Origin: Ipomoea triloba
Taxonomy: Eukaryota; Streptophyta; Magnoliopsida; Solanales; Convolvulaceae
DNA: 64,000 nucleotides
Direction of reading: 5' to 3'
Assembly: GCF_003576645.1 (NCBI RefSeq)
Contig: NC_044930.1
Span: forward strand, 26,361,110 to 26,425,109
Position numbers and translations under genes: made by a program
Notes under the pieces: generated by a model
What the model saw: the letters and a program-made list of their open reading frames with translations, nothing else
Told to the model about the DNA's origin: nothing
Database searches by the model: none
Shown: in pieces, positions 43,725 to 55,827 of the stretch
How the letters are laid out: every line of letters begins with the position of its first letter
How positions within the stretch are numbered: position 1 is the first letter of the stretch

Positions 43725-45520
43725 GATATGATGGGTGATAAGTGTTTATTTGTCCATATTTTTCTCCCTTGTTATTAGATCATTTTGTTTGCTAACCATT
43801 CCAATTTTGAGATTTAGTGCTTATTTGTGTACTGTTATTTTGCAAGGAGTAGAGTTGGAAAGCATTGGAAGCAAAGATGAGCATTTTCATGTATTTTGGT
43901 GGGCATTGGAATCAAATAGAGGTCAAATATGAAGCTATGGAGATTGATGCAACACTTATAAGGGAGCCCAAATGTGGTGTTTTCAATGGTCTTGGTCATT
44001 TAGGCAAACCAAAATAAAAGAAGAGCAAAGGATCTAAGGCATTGCAATTTTTGCTCATTTTGACCACTATTCAGTTATTTGACCATATCTTAGTCTAGAA
44101 ATGTCTAAATGATATGATTCTTGCGTCATTGAAAAACCAACTTGAAGGGGTACAACTTTGTTGAAGACTACAAAGGACAATGAAATAGTTTTGAGGATGA
44201 AAAATAGCCTAAAAGTCAAAGTAGTTGCACAAAATTCTACTTACAATGAAAAATACAATTTCTAGAGAGTTGGGAGTTGGTACACGGCCACTTACACGAC
44301 CGTGTAGGTGGCCATGTCACCTATCCCCTGTTTACTATTTACGCGTGATTCCAACATTTCTACTCGGTTTTGACCCATGGTTGAACCCTAGACACTCCCC
44401 TTTAGTTCTTTTTATATTTTTAGGTTAGACTAGGCTTAGATTTATGTTCTTTAACACTTTTGAAGATTGTAATCTTGGATTTGAAGCTTGGATTCCAACA
44501 TTTCAAGATTCCACCATCCAATTTCAATAGAGAAGTTTTCTTTCCTTTTATCTATTTCTTTTGCAAGATGTATGTTTATTACTTGTGCGTTTGTGTTCTT
44601 TATGCTATTTAATCATGAGTAGTTAGTTTAAGGGCTTGAGTTAGAATTGTATTATCTATCTTGATGCTTAATTTGTGAATATTGCAAAAATGTGAGAAAA
44701 ACTCTAACCTTGGGTTCATTGTGTTTGTGAAGGTTTTCTGTTTTTATCTTGTTTATGATTGATGTACACATTCATTGGCATATATTTGGAGGATTCCTTG
44801 CCTCAATGATAGTTGGGTGATGAATTCCAACCACCTTTTGCATAAACCAAATTTGCTTATATGAAAAGACAATGATTAAAAATCGTTGTTTTTGCGCGAG
44901 ACTTACAACAACACCGATTTCAACAACATAAATTTTACCTTAAAGCTAGACAACTGTTTTTAACTGTTGTCTATGAGCATTTTTCTTGTAGTGGTGACTT
45001 ATAAACTAGGATTCCTACGTGCATTCCCGCTTGATTCTTGGTTATTTGTTCTCCCTAACCTCGTAGGTTGTTGAAGCATCTAGATGATAATGCCCCTTTA
45101 ACTTGAGTCCTATTTCTTTATTTTGTGTTTATCTTTGTGTATATGTGTTAGTCTTACTATTTACTTAAAATTGTTGTTTGCTTAGCTTCTTGTTGATTTC
45201 CTTATGATAGTGCCTAGTTGTGATTGCATATTGCGTGCCATAAACCCCAATTCTCTGAGGACGATATTTCACATCAGTACACTCACCATCACTCATTTTT
45301 ACTACAATCAATGAGGAATATACCCTGGGGTATAAATCCCCTCGAACCGTACACCTGGTTGGTATTTGCCACAGTATACAAAAGGGGTCATTTCCAACCT
45401 TAACTGACCAATGACCCCAAGTAGCCTGGCCTAAAACTACGTCCAAGTACGATGAGAACTGCAAATAGCATGCGTGGCCCGAAGGCCGAACCCGATTAGT
45501 TAAGGTCGCCAACTAACTAC
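43725..45520. repeat. Decayed LTR-retrotransposon (Ty3/gypsy-like) LTR region
   Basis: It opens TGATGGGTGATAAGTGTTTATTTG. It contains the CACGGCCACTTACACGACCG motif, and AACCCTAGACACTCCC near a TTTATATTTTT. Later comes GGTATAAATCCCCTCG. The style is that of Athila/Tat LTRs, but no paired LTR, PBS or coding part was recognised. The frame at 45165-45512 (minus) is not supported as a gene. Confidence 0.35.
44870..44993. mobile_element. CACTA transposon terminus (solo end)
   Basis: Read on the minus strand it begins CACTACAAGAAAAATGCTC. Then follows the subterminal palindrome AGACAACAGTTAAAAACAGTTGTC, split in two half-sites. CACTACAAGAAAA is the diagnostic end of plant CACTA elements. No second end is seen nearby. 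Confidence 0.65.
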
Positions 45521-46185
45521 TACCGTCTTTTAATTTGTTTTTGTTTTTTATTTTTGTTTTACAAAACACCCCAGAGTTGAATTGTAAGATTGTGAGAAAG
45601 ATGTGTCTACATCAGACTAATCAATGAATCCATGCAACATATATCAGAGATTTAATTTCCTTTGCCACTTGTCTACGACTATAATTTTATGTATTGGTTA
45701 AGAAGTTATTACATTGTAATAAGTCAATGGCTACTTATGGCTTCATATACTTTTTCAAAATTTCCTTTCTAGAAAAATATATAATGGACGAATTCTAATT
45801 GTTAAAGTTGGTATATTTATGTTTTATTAAATTTGAGGACCCAATAAGTTTTGGTACATCCAATCATTAAGATTGAAAATGTCATTTAGTGTCTAGTAGT
45901 TATTTGTTCACTTCCAACATTTGAGTCATTTGGTTGTACTGTTATTCAATAGTGTTGAGTTTATCCGGATTTAAATTTTCAATTGAGATTATTACTCTTG
46001 CCAATACCTTCTTAATCAAGCTCGTTTCATAAAATATTTTTAGTACAATTTATTTTTTTATATGATTTGCAAACTATTACACATGAGTAGATTTACTCAA
46101 TACACATTTTTGAATAATGACTATTGGTACTATAAGAGACTCACATTCTCTAATACTGAATATATTTAAACTCTCAAATCACTAG
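45520..46185. other. AT-rich intergenic DNA, no feature recognised
   Basis: No open frame or repeat family could be supported. Confidence 0.3.
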
Positions 46186-47310
46186 TAGTAGGGATGTTAA
46201 TGAGGCCCAGCTTGCCCCATTAGGCCAGCCCCACCGTGGGCTTTTATGGTAGGTCGGCTCGCTAAGGCCGCGACTAAGACTATGCAACTCTAGCGCACCT
46301 CATATAGGCACGATCGTGAGTCCCGCTGGCCAACTTAAAAAATTTTATTTAAGAAATTTATTATAGTATCATTTTATATTTTAATAATTTAACATAAATA
46401 ATATATATTACATTCTTTTGTATTTAAAATTAAAAACAATAATTTTTTATGTTGTGTGTGTATGTGTGTATATATATAATAGTAGCCCGCAGGTTGGCCC
46501 GTAACCCACTAACTCGTGTAGCCCACCAACCCCCGCAGAGGGTTGTTATGGCCGTGGACCCACCTTGCAAGGTGGACCTAGGTCCAATACGACGCTGTTT
46601 CATAATTAAAAAAAAAATTAACGGCATTAACGACTCCTCATCGCAACAGAACACAAACTCTACATTCACAGATCCTATACTCTATATTCACAATTTGAAA
46701 ACTCCACATTCACACATAACATGCTATATGTTTAGTAATTATAATACCACTCTTATGCATTCACACATTCAAAACTCTATATTCACAGGTCCTATTCTCC
46801 ATGTTCAAAACTTGAGAACTCGACATTCACACATTACAGGACTACAAGTTGCTAGAACTCTGTTAACTCTACTACAGATTCACACATTCATAACTCTACA
46901 TTCACAAATTCTATACTTCATATTCACAATTTGAAACCTCCACATTCACACATTTCAGGGCTGCTAAAACTCTGTTAACTCTACTACAGATTAACATATT
47001 CATAACTCTATATTCACAAATTCTATACTCCATATTCACAATTTGAAACCTCCACATTCACACATTTCAGGGCTATATGTTTAATAATTAAAAAAACAAA
47101 AAGGTGAAACGGCGCCGTATTGGACCCAGGTCCACCTTGCAAGGTGGACCTGGGTCCACGGCATAATTTGCCCCCCCGCAGGTTAAACTTGCAAGGTTAA
47201 CATTTTCATGGGTTAAAAGTTCTAGGTCCTAATCCGTTAAATTGAGAGATAATTTAAAATTGAATGGTTCACAAACTTCGGCCCACTTTGATACCCATAA
47301 GTAGGAGCGA
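46186..47310. repeat. Degenerate repeat region (GGCCC...GGGCC type) hosting element E8
   Basis: It starts GGGATGTTAATGAGGCCCAGC and ends TCGGCCCACTTTGATACCC. Both ends describe the same repeat style as 43285. E8 is inserted within it. Confidence 0.4.
46551..47162. mobile_element. Foldback element E8 with minisatellite core
   Basis: Arms of about 70-85 bp are inverted: GCCGTGGACCCACCTTGCAA on the left and GCCGTGGACCCAGGTCCACC from the right. Each contains the perfect palindrome CCACCTTGCAAGGTGG. The core (46640-47050) is a minisatellite of CTCTATATTCACA / CCACATTCACACATT units. The 161-codon open frame across it (46449-46934) reads these repeats and is not considered a gene. Confidence 0.7.
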
Positions 47311-47493
47311 ATCAACTTACTTCATTCTTCACCCAATCTATTTCTTGCCATTTTTCAACGGTTTTAATATTACGTATTGATTAAGAAGTTATCACATGCA
47401 TCTATAATAAGTCAATGACGACTAATCTATTAAGAAATTATCACATGCATCTAGAAAAATACATAGCTGATTCAACTCTACCTATATTACGCA

Positions 47494-48030
47494 ATATGTA
47501 TAACAACAAAGTATAAAAAAAAATTATAATAATATGTAAAGTACAAAAATAAAAACAAGTTAAAAATAAAGCCAAACAAGGTCGATTTCTTCAATGAATA
47601 GCAAATATGGCGAGCGCCGGGCGGCAGATCAGACCGAGTCTAGCATGGCACATGGTCCATATGGAAGGTCCATAATTCTCTTACACCCTGGAAATTATCA
47701 ACTTTGTTATTATCAAAATGATAAAATGTCAACTAAGAAATTAAAGTCATATTAGAAAATGGCAAAGTTTGATAGATAGGTTCCGCATCCATGCATTAAT
47801 CATGCATGATTTCATGCTTTGCTTATCCATTATGTAAGCTAATGTTACTAGAATCTCAATATTACGTTGACATATTAATTTTGGATCACGATGAAAACTC
47901 TCATACACGAAGTTACACACTGAATAATTAATTAAATGATGTAACATTAGTGCGTGTAAGTTTGTGTATAATAATAATTTGTAAATATATATAATGTACA
48001 TTATTCAAAATAGGAATGATGTTTTTAAGA
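47494..48030 (+). repeat. Dispersed repeat unit R, copy 2
   Basis: It aligns over about 530 bp to 63460-63985 with a few indels, including GTCTAGCATGGCA...GGTCCATATGGAAGGTCCAT and CATGCATTAATCATGCATGATTTCATGC. It is more distantly related to 38875-39225. Confidence 0.8.
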
Positions 48031-48143
48031 AATAAATAAATCAATGTTAATTAACATATATGGTATTATTTTTGGAGGGGGGAAATAGCATTTTGAATCA
48101 TAGGAATTAACCAACAATATTATTTCCCCTCCTTGAAATATAT

Positions 48144-48480
48144 AGGCCTGTTGGGTAACTATTAGTCAATTTTGACTTTATTTGACCACTATTACTCTTC
48201 TATTAGTTGTTTGACTTGGTTAAACAATATAATCAATATGAATGTTTGATTAATTAGTGTTTTTATAACAGTTTATTACTCTAAAAATGTTAAAATGTTA
48301 AAAACTACTCAAAGCAGTTTTTTCGATCAATTTTTTGAGAAAGTCATTTTGTATATAATCAACTATTAGCTAACAACTAATTTATTAAAACACTTTTCTA
48401 GAATCAACTAATGTTATCAACTTGTCAAAACCCACTAACCCAATCACTATCAAGTAACACAGCTATTTACCAAACACCCA
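48144..48480 (+). mobile_element. hAT-like MITE
   Basis: Starts GGCCTGTTGGGTAACTATTAG and ends AGCTATTTACCAAACACCC. The body matches the element in intron 1 of monooxygenase B (41800-42063, inverted). Confidence 0.5.
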
Positions 48481-48493
48481 CGTAATATTTTGG

Positions 48494-48496
<3 letters not shown>

Positions 48497-48548
<52 letters not shown>

Positions 48549-48549
48549 G
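48497..48549. repeat. Perfectly self-complementary (TAA)n(TTA)n microsatellite
   Basis: About seven TAA units run directly into about ten TTA units, giving an inverted simple repeat that can form a hairpin. Confidence 0.85.
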
Positions 48550-48691
48550 ATTGCCCATCCACCAGTTGACTAAACGTAAAATTTGAACACTTTAAATAAA
48601 TAATAATAAAAAATTCGACGGCAGATAAACTAATTAAACTAACTGAAATGAGCCGTTGACCAAACAATGAGATGGAGGATGGGGGGAGCAC

Positions 48692-49414
48692 TTACTGTTG
48701 AAATTCAATATTTAACGAGGGGGCCGAGGGATCGGCAATGGCGGCGAAAGCGGCGTTAGAAAGAACCATGGTGGTTCCGGGGCGAGTTGACTTGGAAACC
48801 GAGGATTGCGCCCGATCCACGATCCGAATCTGAATGGTCTGACCCGCTTTACAAGCTTTGGGCAAAACCGAGCTTATGCAGCTCACCAAATACTGCCTCC
48901 CACAAGATGCGCCGTTGTCCCAAATGCCCTCGCCGGCCGCCGCGAAATAATTGCTCGACGGAAACTGCGACGCCCCGCTCCCAAAGCAAGCCGTCGCTGC
49001 ACATTAATCAAAAATAAAAAATCAAAACCCCAATACCTATCAACAAAAGGCAAAATCCTTAACTTCAGGACCCACACTTCGACTGGACTGAATTTCTGGA
49101 GGTGATAAACTACAATGAGTTAACAGCTCGTTAAGGTGCCCAGAAGAAGCCTACTACATTAGTATAACTCCTACACTGGGCTTGATTAGAACTCCAATAC
49201 TATTCCATTCTAATGTATGCTTTGAATTCCCTAAGAACACTTTGATATTTGGAGATGGATGTCAAAAGAAGAAGAATCCGATTAACTTACGAGTGTAAGG
49301 TGGGCTATACTGGCTTGTAGTCCCTATATCAGCACATGAAGGAGGAGATAAGAGCACAAGAATGATGAAGAGAAGGAAGATGAGGGAATGGAGGTCTGAC
49401 ATTCTGAGTATCAT
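48692..49414 (-). CDS. EG45-like domain protein (plant natriuretic peptide / expansin-like)
   Basis: Two exons, 49291-49414 and 48692-48996, join across a GT-AG intron (codon for Pro split 1/2) to 142 residues. The start at 49412-49414 is followed by a hydrophobic signal peptide (SLIFLLFIILVLLSPPSCA). The mature part has the barrel signature of EG45/PNP proteins: YSPPYTPTACFG, GIWDNGASCGRQYLVSC, IQIRIVDRAQ, TTMVLSNAAFAAIA and the end LNIEFQQ. These are small secreted apoplastic proteins related to expansin domain 1 and citrus blight p12, with roles in water/ion balance or stress. A later in-frame ATG (49400-49402) would shorten the leader by four residues. The stop TAA overlaps a good donor (CA|GTAAGT), so a short third exon cannot be excluded. 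Confidence 0.88.
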
Positions 49415-49490
49415 TAATGGAGAAACGATTATATTATTACAGGGTTTGTAAACTTGGGATCAAGGAAGACAAAGAAGTTCCCTATATATC

Positions 49491-49500
49491 TTTATATATA
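49491..49500 (-). promoter_or_regulatory. TATA box of the EG45-like gene
   Basis: TATATATAAA on the minus strand lies about 77 bases upstream of the start codon. Confidence 0.5.
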
Positions 49501-49589
49501 CTGTACTCTTCAGTCTTGCCTTTAAAAAAAAAATAATAATAAATATTTTTTTTTTGAAATATATTTATTTTTAAATATAGAAAGTATAA

Positions 49590-50880
49590 TAATTGTATCT
49601 TAGAGTTCAAACCTGTCAGAGTATATATGATAGATATATTAACCGTGGATCCAGGCCAGGCCAAAGCAAACCAACTTGAAGTCTTGAATGAAGATGGAGA
49701 GCCGACTCGGGCGAGATCGGGCCAAGGTGGACAAGGCCGACCACGAGGTCGGCCATGACTCGGTCTCACACTCTCACCCATCATGGTCAGCTACGTCATG
49801 ATGAGGCTCGACTGGAAAGGTCGGCCTTTGTGGTCGACCTCCCAAGGCGGTTGAGCGAAGGCCTATTCTCGTGGATCACAATATTTTCAAGGAGTTGGTT
49901 AGACTTACTACTTTAAATGAGCATCCTTTGTCCTCATTTAGGACATATTCATCTTCATCTTATCTTATATATCACAGTTGTTCTTGTAATCATCTCACAC
50001 AAATCTTTAATACAAGGCACTATATTTCCTACTCTATATCTTGCCTTTTTTATTTATTCTTTAATTATTGGTTTAGTTAATTCGGGTCGCCCCCGTTAAT
50101 TTATTCCATCATTAGTACTTTCATTGAGAGCTCGACATACGAGCTTGAGCGTGCTACCTTTTTTTTCCAACCGTCCATAGCAATGGTGATGTCCAATTCA
50201 TGCAACTCTCATTGCTCCTGTAACACCCACCTCAGCCAGAACGGGAACAACCTTAATGGGATTGCGAGATGTCAAACCCTTTCCTTGTGGTTGGTGGGAG
50301 ACATAAGGGATCAACTCAATACAACTGCAATGGTGGGTTGGCTCCACTCGTCTATCCACAGCTCCGGGCCTCTAACAGTCACGATCTAACAAGCTACAAC
50401 CTTGCTAACCCGACCCGGCCCTTTCGTTGAGGGGCTCCAAGAAGTAGTGTAGCCCCCTCCACTCGGCACCTGGGCATCACATGGGGATGTGCAAGGGTAC
50501 CGACCCTCACCCTTCGAGGCGAAGCATGACGCCGAGCACCCGACTGGCCGACCCGCGAATACAAGGACCTCAAGTTGATGGGGAGGTCAATTTGCCCCAA
50601 CCATCAACACGACATGGAGGAGGAGGAACTAACAAACCTGAGCTCTAGCTCGAGCTAATGTGGAGGTTAATTCGCCTAGTGCGACCCCAAATGTATATCT
50701 ACCGCAATTCAATGAGGGGAAAGTGTCTAAGCTCGTCTTACTTTGGTTCATGGCTGACCTCAACTTGACCGAATCATACTTTTTGTCAAGCACACATTGA
50801 GGGACATGTCCTATCTTGGATGGACATGCACACTCAGCTAATGCCTGCAGGGTTACTTGCACACACATCAAATGCCTGCA
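49590..50880. repeat. GC-richer decayed retrotransposon-like segment
   Basis: The segment carries CGGGCGAGATCGGGCC, AGGTCGGCC repeats, then CACAACAGTT-type and CCCCCGTTAATTTATTCC sequence, followed by AGTACTTTCATTGAGAGCTC. The 50180-50880 part has fragmented coding-like text in several frames. It looks like an LTR and leader of an old Ty3/gypsy-type element, but no definite motif was found. Confidence 0.3.
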
Positions 50881-50884
50881 GGCA

Positions 50885-51790
50885 CGTCTGACTTATATTA
50901 ATTAATTAATTAAATTTTTTTTTGAAGGTTGATAATTTCACATGGCATGACTACTTTAATTAACAAACTTATCAAAAACTCAAAATCATTGAGTTTGCTC
51001 TAACACGATTACTTGTATCTTAATAGATAGTATTTTGAGTGACAAGAAAAACACACATTGAGTAAACTCTACTTTAATTTGTGACCCTAGTAGGCAAAGG
51101 CTAATAGGTCATTCTCACTGTGAGTTAAACTTGTAACATTTTAATAGCCAAACAAACAATATGACCAATTTGATGATTGTTTACAAGGTAGTACGTATTT
51201 GTTCTATACTTTCTCAATCTTGGTAATAGAGGTGTTATCACACTACATAATAGAATTTTGATTTTTTTTTTTTTTGGCATTTTCATTGTGTACGTACTTG
51301 CATATGTTTGCAGTCGTAGACTCGTAGATTAGTTTATAGGTTTAAGTGGTTAAACTAATAACAACAAACCATATAAGGGTTACAGAGAAATTAAATTAGT
51401 CATTTTCATTATCTTTAATTTCAATGTGTTCTAGAACAAAATTACTGCTCTACTACGTAAAATAATCAGAGATAATATAACCGGCCTAGGTAAAAATTGT
51501 CTTTTGGGAAAATGACTTATACATAATAATATTGTGTAACATAATTATATCATGTTAAATTTCAAAGATTATATAGTCGGCCTATGCAAATACTACCTTT
51601 GGGAAATTCAGTAAAAAATGAAGAAAAGATTAAAAGGTAATTATTATTGGTGAAATAATTGATCTGTTTACAATAATCAATAAAGTTAACACGTTGTGGT
51701 GTGTCAAGTTTGTATACTTGCATGTTAGGGGAGATTTGTAGAGCAAATAATAATGAATGGATTAACTAATAAATTAACTATGTTATTAAA
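50885..51790. other. AT-rich intergenic DNA with a SINE B fragment
   Basis: 51037-51178 matches the middle and 5' part of SINE family B on the minus strand (TTTGTGACCCTAGTAGGCAAAGG...TCACTGTGAGTTAAACTTG). Otherwise no features. Confidence 0.5.
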
Positions 51791-52008
51791 CATCATAGAA
51801 GTAGATCATTGGCTTTATAGTGAGAATTGGCCCTATTCACAAGGTACTTTGGGGGCTTAATGCGGGAAGATTTTAGACTTGTAAAGATAAAATGGCTCTT
51901 CTTGAACTTGGAGGCGTAGTTAGATTTTGAAGTAGGGTACGTGGCTACCGAATACCATAAAAGGAGACGTTGACTCAAAATGTCAATTAAGATTTTTCAC
52001 CTGTCACT

Positions 52009-52220
52009 TTTTTTTTAATGACGAGAGAAATTCACAGGAACCACAATCACTATTCGAAGGTGTTTATTGGATAAATATTACCTTTTGACCTTAATCGACA
52101 AAGAGCTACAAAGAAGTAAACCAACTTAGATTGCTTATAGTTGATTGCCGGTTTAACCCAAAAAAAAACTAATAGGTCGTCACTCCAACTAAAAATCGAA
52201 CTTGAAGCAATCAACTAATA
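52009..52220 (-). mobile_element. SINE family B copy
   Basis: A poly-T run is followed by AATGACGAGAGAAATTCACAGG, then GACCTTAATCGACAAAGAGC and ATAGGTCGTCACTCCAACTA. The order is the same as in 40418-40651. Confidence 0.65.
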
Positions 52221-52249
52221 GTCCGCACTTTGCCACATTTTAACAAAAT

Positions 52250-53075
52250 AAAACAAATATATGTTGACTTTTATAACTAATAGTTGATTAAAAAATGATT
52301 GATGAAGAGTTGTACTAAATCAACTATTCTATTCATAATTATTTTCTCAACTTAATAAACCTTCCTGTCCCATTGAAAATCCATGGCATTCCATATGAGA
52401 GTCAATACCCCACACTGAGGTTCGAACTTGAGACATTTCATTTGAAAAGTCACAACTATGCTGGTCGAGCTATAACTTGAAAAATTATAATGTAATACCA
52501 CTACTCTAATAAACTAGACACCAATTGGCATGCATTTTACACCTGCGACAATAGCTCCAAGTCAAATTCATCACTTTCATTCTATCCTTCTCCATCTTCA
52601 TCCTAAGCTAGGCATGCAGCTAAAAACTCACTCAGTCCCCGCCCCCACGTACCTTGCTGAAACCATTGACTAGACCCTCAACTTCTTAATTATATCGTTC
52701 ATATTGTTTCATCTATTGTATACATTATCTCAACATGTACACTAAATCAATATTCCCATTTCCCAATGAAAAGTCCACAAATTATTAATTAAAATTAGGT
52801 ATAGGAGATGGAGGTTTGACCAAATAATTAATACACATTTTGCTTAGCTAAGAAACAGAAAGAAATTAAAGATTCATGTTCGGCTGGCTCGGCTCAAACA
52901 CAATGTGAAACAGATGATCGAAGAACACGGCGTACTCGGTAGAAGATGCATGTCGGAGGGGAATCCACGACGCCTGCCGACACTACACCTGCTCTAATTA
53001 AGACCAAGTCTCCCTATCCCAAAGTTGGTCAGCCGATTTACCTCCTTTAATTTACGTAAAAGCTCAAAAGCGTAC
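52250..53075. other. Intergenic DNA, no feature recognised
   Basis: No supported open frame. A short GC-richer piece at 52880-52990 has no recognisable identity. Confidence 0.3.
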
Positions 53076-53079
53076 CATT

Positions 53080-53250
53080 TCTCAAAGGTTAACATATTTT
53101 GTGACTCTAATCAGTAAGGAGCTACAAAAAGATAAAATCAATCTAGATTATCCATAATTGAATTGTTTTCAAATTAAACCAAAATTAAAAAATCAATAAA
53201 CATCACTTACAAAGAGTCAAACTTGGAGTTTTCAATTCAGTACTAAACAT
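53080..53250 (-). mobile_element. SINE family B copy (degenerate)
   Basis: It has TTTTGTGACTCTAATCAGTAAGGAGCTACAAAAAGATAAA and, further on, TACAAAGAGTCAAACTTGGAG, the box-B end of the family. Confidence 0.5.
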
Positions 53251-53876
53251 TCCTTTAACTTCATACTTAATGTAGTAGGACATACTAACAATTTGCTAAG
53301 AATAATAATAATGTATGGATTCTTATAAAGTAAAATTAAACTTCACTTCGATATCATAATTTTATTATTAGAAGAAAAGGAAAAGGAAAATTTGCAGCAA
53401 CTTCTTTTTCGAGATGAACAGAACATGTTAGAGCATCTTTATCAGTTACTGACTTTTGAGGGTTTTTTTGTGTCCACGTGGGAAAGAAGTCAGAGGAGGG
53501 AAGAAGCAAAACAAAAAAGAAGGAAAAAGAAGCATAGAAAGCTGGCAGTCTCAGAAAAAGTAAATAAAATAAAATAAAATAAAATAAAAAATAACAAAAC
53601 AGATTTACACGCCTAGTGGCGCATGCGCGAAACGCGCACCTGCATTGATTTTCCATGTTTAATGCGTCAGTTTGGGCCCTACAAAGATCCATTACTTGTA
53701 GAAATTAAAAACTCCTTCCCACACTAGTTATGAACTCACTTTTGGTTTATTGATTTGAAAAAACTTCCTATGATCCACAAATGTTGATGCTCTTAGGTAA
53801 GCAATGAATAAAAAATTTGAGTAGAAATTACAAGTACATGTACTACTCCGTATTATTCTTTTGCTCCAAAAGAGTA

Positions 53877-54251
53877 AGAGCATGGCCATCAGTAGTTATT
53901 GTGAAGATAATGTCAGATCATTTGCCACCTAACATGAGAGAAGGGAGGTGAGAGAGAGGAAAGGGTTCCTCTGCAAAAATGGGGAGCATAGCATAGTAAC
54001 CTTTGATCTTCTGTCTTTCACTTTTCTCTGCTGTGCGCGTGAAAGCGCATAGCAGCGCCCAAGCGGGCGCGTGCACACGCGCCTGTGCTCGCTTGGTGCG
54101 TAAGCCTGACATTATCATTTATTATTATTTTTTTTAAATTCAGTTTTGTTTTGTTTTTTTTTTATTCATCCCTTCTCATTTTCTCTTTCCTAATCACACC
54201 TACAAAAACTCCTTAATAATCGCGAAATATCCCCACTGATAAGGATGCTCC
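53877..54251. mobile_element. MITE with GAGCATCCTTATCAGTGG ends
   Basis: Left end GAGCATGGCCATCAGTAGTTATT. The right end in reverse complement is GAGCATCCTTATCAGTGGGGATATT. A GC-rich core (54040-54110) contains GCGC repeats. A related single end lies at 53430 (AGAGCATCTTTATCAGTTAC). Outside, ACTCCGTATTA and its reverse occur on both sides (53842, 54255). Confidence 0.6.
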
Positions 54252-54555
54252 AATACGGAGTATTACTCTTTGCTAAATGCATAAAAGTGTAAAACTGGTA
54301 TTTTCTATTATTGGGTTGCACTCTTTTAATTGTACGAGGTTTATTCCCAATATATTATGGACTAGGATTCATGATATGGTGATTGGGCTTTACTAGTTGG
54401 GTCTTATGGTTGTGGGAGGCCTTTAATTTTGACATTTTCTTTAGCATTAGTGCTTAATTGAGATTATTTAAAAAAAGAAAAAAAATCTATCAGTGGCATA
54501 AATGACATTAAATTAAATAATCTTTTTTAATACAACTGACCCTATTACATTGTAA

Positions 54556-54692
54556 TATCACCCACGTTCGCTCCGGGAGGTACGGGAGCTGGCTCAGGGC
54601 GAATCATCACTTACGGAAATTGACCCCGGGTTCTCCCGAAATTCATCCCCACAAAAAGAGCTCACTTGCCACTTGAGCTACCCACTGGGATA
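54556..54692 (-). mobile_element. SINE family A, well-preserved copy
   Basis: On the minus strand it has CCCAGTGGGTAGCTCAAGTGG, a box A, then TTTTTGTGGGGATGAATTTCGG and CCCGGGGTCAATTTCCGTAAG. It ends in CCAGCTCCCGTACCTCCCGG. A (TA)n tract follows the head at 54693-54712. Confidence 0.75.
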
Positions 54693-54714
54693 TATATATA
54701 TATATATATAAAGG

Positions 54715-55600
54715 AGCAAATAAAGTTAGGCTTATAATGGGAACTAAAAAATGTTCGTCCTTCATAAAATGAATTGTTCAATATTATTTTTATTTTAGTA
54801 TTTTTTTTTATTTTTCTACTTACCATCTATTATATTATTTACTTTTTCTAAATACCATGCACTTCGTTAGTATAAACTTTAGTAACGGAATATTTCGTTA
54901 AGTATTCATTATTCTTAACTTACTCATTAATTTTAATAAAGAAGGTATTATGTTTGAACCACATCTCAATCAAAGTTGACATAATTGTTGAATATATACT
55001 ATGAAAATGTTAGAGTGTATTAAAAAATACAACAAAACATTTGACATTAGCTTTGATCAATTAATTAGTCAGACTATATAGCATTTAAAGTTGAGCATCA
55101 AAGATTGCAAATAAGAAACCTTGAAAATCATTTTCTTGATTTTTAAAAAAAAATCTATGTTAAGTTTTTTTTTCGTTTAATTAATCTTCTTTTGATTATT
55201 TAGAACAAGACTCAATATTTTAATTATGCTATCATATTTTTAAAATAGAGGCTAGTCTAACATATTTTATATTCTATTATATTTTTTTCTTCTAAAATTA
55301 GTCTCAAATATCTCTCTCGATTTTTTTTAGATATTTGATTATTATTTGAACTCTTTATTAATTTTAGAAAACGAACATAAGGAGATTTTTTTTTTATTTT
55401 TTTTTGAAGAATATAGTATTTTTCATAATTTTTTTTCCAAATAGAAATGACGAGTAAAATATATATAATAGTTATACACATATTTAATTACATTATAAAA
55501 TTCAATACTTTTCTATTAATATATTTAATTTCATTATTTATTTATTATCAAAATTTTATATTGTTAATTGTTTTATAAAATGTTAGCTAAAGTTTTAGTC
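54715..55600. other. Very AT-rich intergenic DNA, no feature recognised
   Basis: Long A/T runs only. The open frame at 55257-55481 is low complexity and not supported. Confidence 0.35.
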
Positions 55601-55827
55601 AAATATTTTTAACAATTTGTTTTTGTTTTTTTTATCCCAAAATAAAAACAAAATATACATCCAACAAATTCAAGCAACCAGCTTTAAAGTCATTTAACTC
55701 GCTCTCTATCCTTTGTGTTCTCTTTTATTTTTAATAAATTGTTTCTCTTTTCAATCCGCTTTAGGTTTGCCTGTCTATTTCCAATAAACTGTACGCCTCC
55801 AGGCCAAGCTGATTGTTCTCGTCAAGA

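Noticed and set aside
45165..45512. 115-codon open frame on the minus strand
   Set aside because: It lies in a decayed LTR-like region and has no recognised domain, signal or splice support. It is probably antisense of non-coding LTR sequence.
46449..46934. 161-codon open frame on the plus strand
   Set aside because: It crosses a foldback arm and reads the ATTCACA minisatellite. There is no family resemblance, and the composition is low complexity.
50183..50871. Several short frames in a GC-richer stretch, considered as a host gene
   Set aside because: The coding-like pieces change frame repeatedly and contain stops, with no recognisable domain. It fits a decayed retrotransposon better than a gene.
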